Assembly: GCA_014879675.1 (NCBI GenBank)
Contig: JACSRQ010000123.1
Coordinates: 1 to 42,761 of the forward strand
Source of the DNA: Ignavibacteria bacterium
GTDB lineage: Bacteria > Bacteroidota > Ignavibacteria > Tepidaquicellales > OLB5
Direction: 5' to 3'
DNA: 42,761 nucleotides
The notes beneath the pieces are model-generated. The model was not told the origin of the DNA and searched no databases. It saw only the letters and a list, made by a program, of their open reading frames with translations. Of the stretch, positions 39,833-42,761 are shown one piece after another (the stretch's first letter is position 1; each line of letters opens with the position of its first letter). The position numbers were made by a program, and so were the translations under genes.

Positions 39833-42724
39833 TTATTGCTTACCAATTTTAAGCTGTTTAGCAGGATCTGTGATAGCTCCAATTTTGCTTGCAAAGCTTG
39901 TACGCTTTTCAATATCCTCATCAGTTACATAATGCAGATCAAGCAGCCCATCAGACGTGTAACCTGTTTTAAGATAATTAAGCTCACTCAAACACTGGCT
40001 CCATCCGTCAAACCATAAATTCAGCATATCTACATCTGCATCTTCTGCAATATGGATCAAGAGATCAATATCACTTGCGGGTCCGGCATTGGCATTTTTA
40101 GAACTGCCGAAAATATAAAATCCTTTTACGCCGAACTTTTCAGCAGGGATAAGCTCCGCCATTCTTTCGGCCATTTTATAACGCCACTGCCAGTAATTGC
40201 TCGGCTGCCACTCAACATATTCGCTGGTATCCAGAGCAGTGACCTTGGATGCTTTTGGCTCATCAAGAAATGCGATAGCTTCTTCAAGCTCAGCATTGAT
40301 CAGAACTCTCAGTATTTGACCATCGGTAGCATGTGTGACATCAATTACTTTTATTGTTTCACCAAGGTGTTTAAATTCAGGCAGAAGGTGCTCCAGCATA
40401 TTTTCTGACTTACGGAAAAACGGTTCATTGAAGATAACATCTTCGGCATCCGGGTAAAGCGGTAAATACCTGATGGATGCTTCTACAAGATCCTGAAAGA
40501 AATGTGTACCAAATGAAAGATCAGGGGTGTAGTTACCCATTTGCTTGGCTATTTCGATAAGCATTGAAGTATTGTTGATATCAGAATAAGTGACATTTAC
40601 ACCTAACTTAATATCACCGCGGCTGCCCCAACGGCCCGGACCCATAAGAATAAACCTGCGTTTAGGCAGAATTTTATTCAGTTTGCCTACAGCTCTGCCT
40701 ATTTGAACAAGCTCTTCCCTTGAACCAATATTATAATAACTCTGCGGATCAACATAAACAATATGCGAAATTTCAGGAACCTTACCGTTAGAAACATATT
40801 TATTAGCGCTGAATATTACCTTTTTCCTCGGTATATCTCTGGGTATAGGGTCAGGCTGAATCTCCTTTGTCTTAGTTTGCGAGCGGCATTGTAATATGTA
40901 AAAATCAGTTCCGTTAGATGCGAACTCAATATCAACGGGTGAGTGCATTCCTTCCTGCAGTGTATCGAGCAGGAATTTTATCTGGGGAACAAAATTGTTA
41001 TCTGTGATAAGTCCTTCAAATGTTATTATCAGATCATCTGTCTCATAATCCGCTCCTAAGCCCATAGGTTGTGATATATGGTTATCTTTAATGATAGATA
41101 CCATACTTTTTAATCCCGGATATGAAGCACCCGTTTCTTTAATAATGTCGCTTATTTTATGCGTTTCAAATTCATTTGTATTAAGATCAATGAGGTCAAT
41201 ATGCTGCGGTGTATATTTAAGTTTTTCCAAAAAGGATACATTTACCCTGAGGTTTGGCTGACCCGGTGCAAGCAGGATCGGATAATCATCGCCTAATCTA
41301 TCAACGGCACGTGTTCCAAGTCCGGGTACAAGCCTGATAAGACCATCTTCGCGTTTTATGCGGGGTGACCAGCGGAATTCATTGTTGCTGAAAGCAACAC
41401 CTGCATAAGCAGGCATGAAATATTTGCCAATTCTGGTTCCAACAACTTCCTGTATCATAATACCCATTTCTTCATGGAAATCCAGCAGATTACGTTCAGC
41501 CCGGTATTCAATCGGGTCGGGGCCGAATGTAGAAGCATATACTTCTGAAACAGCATCCAGCAAAGCAGAAAGCCTTTCAGATTTAGTGCCCTGGTTAGCG
41601 ATAAATAAACTTTTATACTTGCCCGAAAATGCAGCGCCAAACTGGTCTTCCAGCAAACTGGAGCTTCTTACAACCAGCGGACAGTCACCGAAATCATCGA
41701 GTGCTACTGATACACCATTAACAAAATCGGAAGTAAAATCAGAATTCTTAAATATCTGTACAATGTGAGGGTACTCCCGGCGGATCTCTTCGATATCTTT
41801 ATACTTTTGTTCAATTACTTCTTCAAGCTCGTTGTAATGTAAGAAGTGCATAATTCCATCAGAAGGGATGAACCATGTTTTAGGGATCTTGATGTTTTTG
41901 AATTTGTCTGATGTCCGCGCTTTTTTTTCTATTATCTTGGAAGCAAGGAACATACCTGCCGATTTACCGCCAAGTTTACCATAGCTTTTGGATGGAAGAA
42001 TTATTCTGTCTGTCAGATCATAAAAATCATTTATATCAACAAATTCTTTCGCAATAGAAATAAATTCAGTCTGGTCAGTAAAGAACCTGCGGATAAGTGA
42101 TACCTTCAAACCTTTTTCAATTGAAGGGGAGAGCTCACCGTTTGAAAGCAGCGGATAATATTTTCTTAGCGCTTCTGAAATTTCATTAAGTGATGTTTCA
42201 AGTGTTTCAACCGCTTTTACAAGTCCGCTGCATTTATCTTCATAGATCCATTTCTGGAGCTTTGCTAATATCTCATCATCACTCAGATTTTCATCAGCCA
42301 GTTTTATAACTGACTGCACAAAAATAGCATTATCAAGAGACTTCTTTTTAAGCGGTTTATTATCATCAAATAATGATTCACCATCTTTGTTTTCTGCTGA
42401 CTTTTGTTCGATTCCTGCATCTTTTAACAGCTTTTGCGCTTCTTTATTTTCCTGCCAGCATAAATTATGAAGAAGTTTGCGGATAATCGTATTGAATAAA
42501 GATTTATCGGTCTTATAAAGCATATCAAGCACGACCTGCCATTTATGTTTTAAGTTACCGGTTGTTACATCTCTTATCTCCTGAAGTTCTGAAATGAACG
42601 CAAATGTATCTTTATGCAGAATAAAATGGCTTAGCCGTTCTGATATGGTGTTGAGTAATTTTCTCTCTTCCTTTAGAAACGGACCTTCGTCATAATCTCT
42701 GACAGGCTTTATATAATAAACGGA
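39833..42724 (-). CDS. PEP-synthase-like ATP-grasp protein with C-terminal nucleotidyltransferase domain (5' truncated)
   Basis: About 963 codons of genomic sequence; the true N-terminus is off the contig, and the GTG start with M-Y-K-R-Q that can be read at 42739 is encoded by adapter. Residues of about 240-640 form a pyruvate-phosphate dikinase/PEP synthase ATP-binding domain (GKLGGKSAGMFLASKI, then PLVVRSSSLLEDQFGAAFSGKY, then LVPGLGTRAVDRLGDDYPIL, then PVDIEFA...YILQCRSQ). The phosphohistidine swivel domain and PEP-binding barrel are absent. The last 100 residues carry a nucleotidyltransferase motif (GFYIFGSSKNANAGPASDID, with a later L-D-L-H). It probably uses ATP for a phospho- or nucleotidyl-transfer step; the target is unknown. 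Confidence 0.82.
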   Translation of the reverse strand, partial: SVYYIKPVRDYDEGPFLKEERKLLNTISERLSHFILHKDTFAFISELQEIRDVTTGNLKHKWQVVLDMLYKTDKSLFNTIIRKLLHNLCWQENKEAQKLLKDAGIEQKSAENKDGESLFDDNKPLKKKSLDNAIFVQSVIKLADENLSDDEILAKLQKWIYEDKCSGLVKAVETLETSLNEISEALRKYYPLLSNGELSPSIEKGLKVSLIRRFFTDQTEFISIAKEFVDINDFYDLTDRIILPSKSYGKLGGKSAGMFLASKIIEKKARTSDKFKNIKIPKTWFIPSDGIMHFLHYNELEEVIEQKYKDIEEIRREYPHIVQIFKNSDFTSDFVNGVSVALDDFGDCPLVVRSSSLLEDQFGAAFSGKYKSLFIANQGTKSERLSALLDAVSEVYASTFGPDPIEYRAERNLLDFHEEMGIMIQEVVGTRIGKYFMPAYAGVAFSNNEFRWSPRIKREDGLIRLVPGLGTRAVDRLGDDYPILLAPGQPNLRVNVSFLEKLKYTPQHIDLIDLNTNEFETHKISDIIKETGASYPGLKSMVSIIKDNHISQPMGLGADYETDDLIITFEGLITDNNFVPQIKFLLDTLQEGMHSPVDIEFASNGTDFYILQCRSQTKTKEIQPDPIPRDIPRKKVIFSANKYVSNGKVPEISHIVYVDPQSYYNIGSREELVQIGRAVGKLNKILPKRRFILMGPGRWGSRGDIKLGVNVTYSDINNTSMLIEIAKQMGNYTPDLSFGTHFFQDLVEASIRYLPLYPDAEDVIFNEPFFRKSENMLEHLLPEFKHLGETIKVIDVTHATDGQILRVLINAELEEAIAFLDEPKASKVTALDTSEYVEWQPSNYWQWRYKMAERMAELIPAEKFGVKGFYIFGSSKNANAGPASDIDLLIHIAEDADVDMLNLWFDGWSQCLSELNYLKTGYTSDGLLDLHYVTDEDIEKRTSFASKIGAITDPAKQLKIGKQ

Positions 42725-42761
42725 CTGTCTCTTATACACATCTGACGCTGCCGACGACGGA
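42725..42761 (+). other. Nextera transposase adapter left at the contig end
   Basis: 42725-42743 is exactly the 19-base Tn5 mosaic-end complement CTGTCTCTTATACACATCT, followed by GACGCTGCCGACGA (rest of the Nextera read-1 adapter) and four bases that would be the start of an index. It is synthetic, not part of the organism. Confidence 0.97.

Noticed and set aside
42725-42739. GTG start giving an M-Y-K-R-Q N-terminus for the last gene
   Set aside because: These codons lie in Nextera adapter sequence; the real start is beyond the contig.

Overview
The window looks like a metagenomic contig from the Bacteroidota/Ignavibacteriota (Chlorobi-group) lineage. The grounds are two secreted proteins with type IX secretion (T9SS) C-terminal domains of the NYPNPFNP type, Bacteroidetes-style -7 promoter boxes (TAnnTTTG), weak Shine-Dalgarno use, LytS/LytT-type two-component genes, and an AT-leaning composition. 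The right end is not genomic: the last 37 bases are Nextera transposase adapter, so the last gene is artificially cut.

Layout. 1-3.5 kb: a decapitated AlbA_2/Schlafen-type fragment, a small exported protein, and a minus-strand operon of histidine kinase, LytTR response regulator and a second kinase-like protein whose phospho-acceptor His is Arg. 3.8-8.4 kb: a T9SS-exported beta-propeller protein, a zinc-less MDR oxidoreductase, a DUF4256 protein and a PLP-dependent group II decarboxylase. 8.7-13.4 kb: an exported YCF48/BNR-repeat protein followed one base later by a 1086-residue STAND ATPase with a SARP-type wHTH/BTAD C-terminus. 13.35-14.25 kb: a gene-free stretch with two copies of a structured repeat bearing terminal inverted repeats, plus several mini-hairpins. 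14.2-17.3 kb: a tiny exported peptide, a helical-repeat protein and an exported thioredoxin-TPR protein.

17.4-20.6 kb is a probable nickel-uptake operon: nikR, a TonB-dependent receptor, an ECF S-component-like membrane protein and a cupin, behind a site resembling a NikR operator. 20.6-32 kb is the most coherent system: a thioredoxin/DUF2892/DUF6132 operon diverges from a long run encoding a FadL-like porin, an octaheme cytochrome of the tetrathionate reductase family, two YeeE/YedE half-proteins (one fused to a rhodanese domain lacking its Cys), a nonaheme/cytochrome-b membrane protein and a MarR regulator. An OsmC-type peroxidase lies just beyond. A 15-bp palindrome, GTTGCTAWTAGCAAC, occurs before the thioredoxin, porin and OsmC genes, with a degenerate form before marR itself. 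I infer a MarR-controlled regulon for respiratory reduction and uptake of sulfur (or nitrogen) oxyanions with thiol/sulfane-sulfur handling.

32.2-38.7 kb is a five-gene peptide ABC importer resembling YejABE with two separate ATPases instead of a fused YejF. 38.9-42.7 kb holds a calcineurin-like phosphoesterase and a truncated PEP-synthase-like ATP-grasp protein fused to a C-terminal nucleotidyltransferase domain. Short perfect hairpins, several without T-tracts, recur in intergenic gaps and seem to form a family of small palindromic elements.
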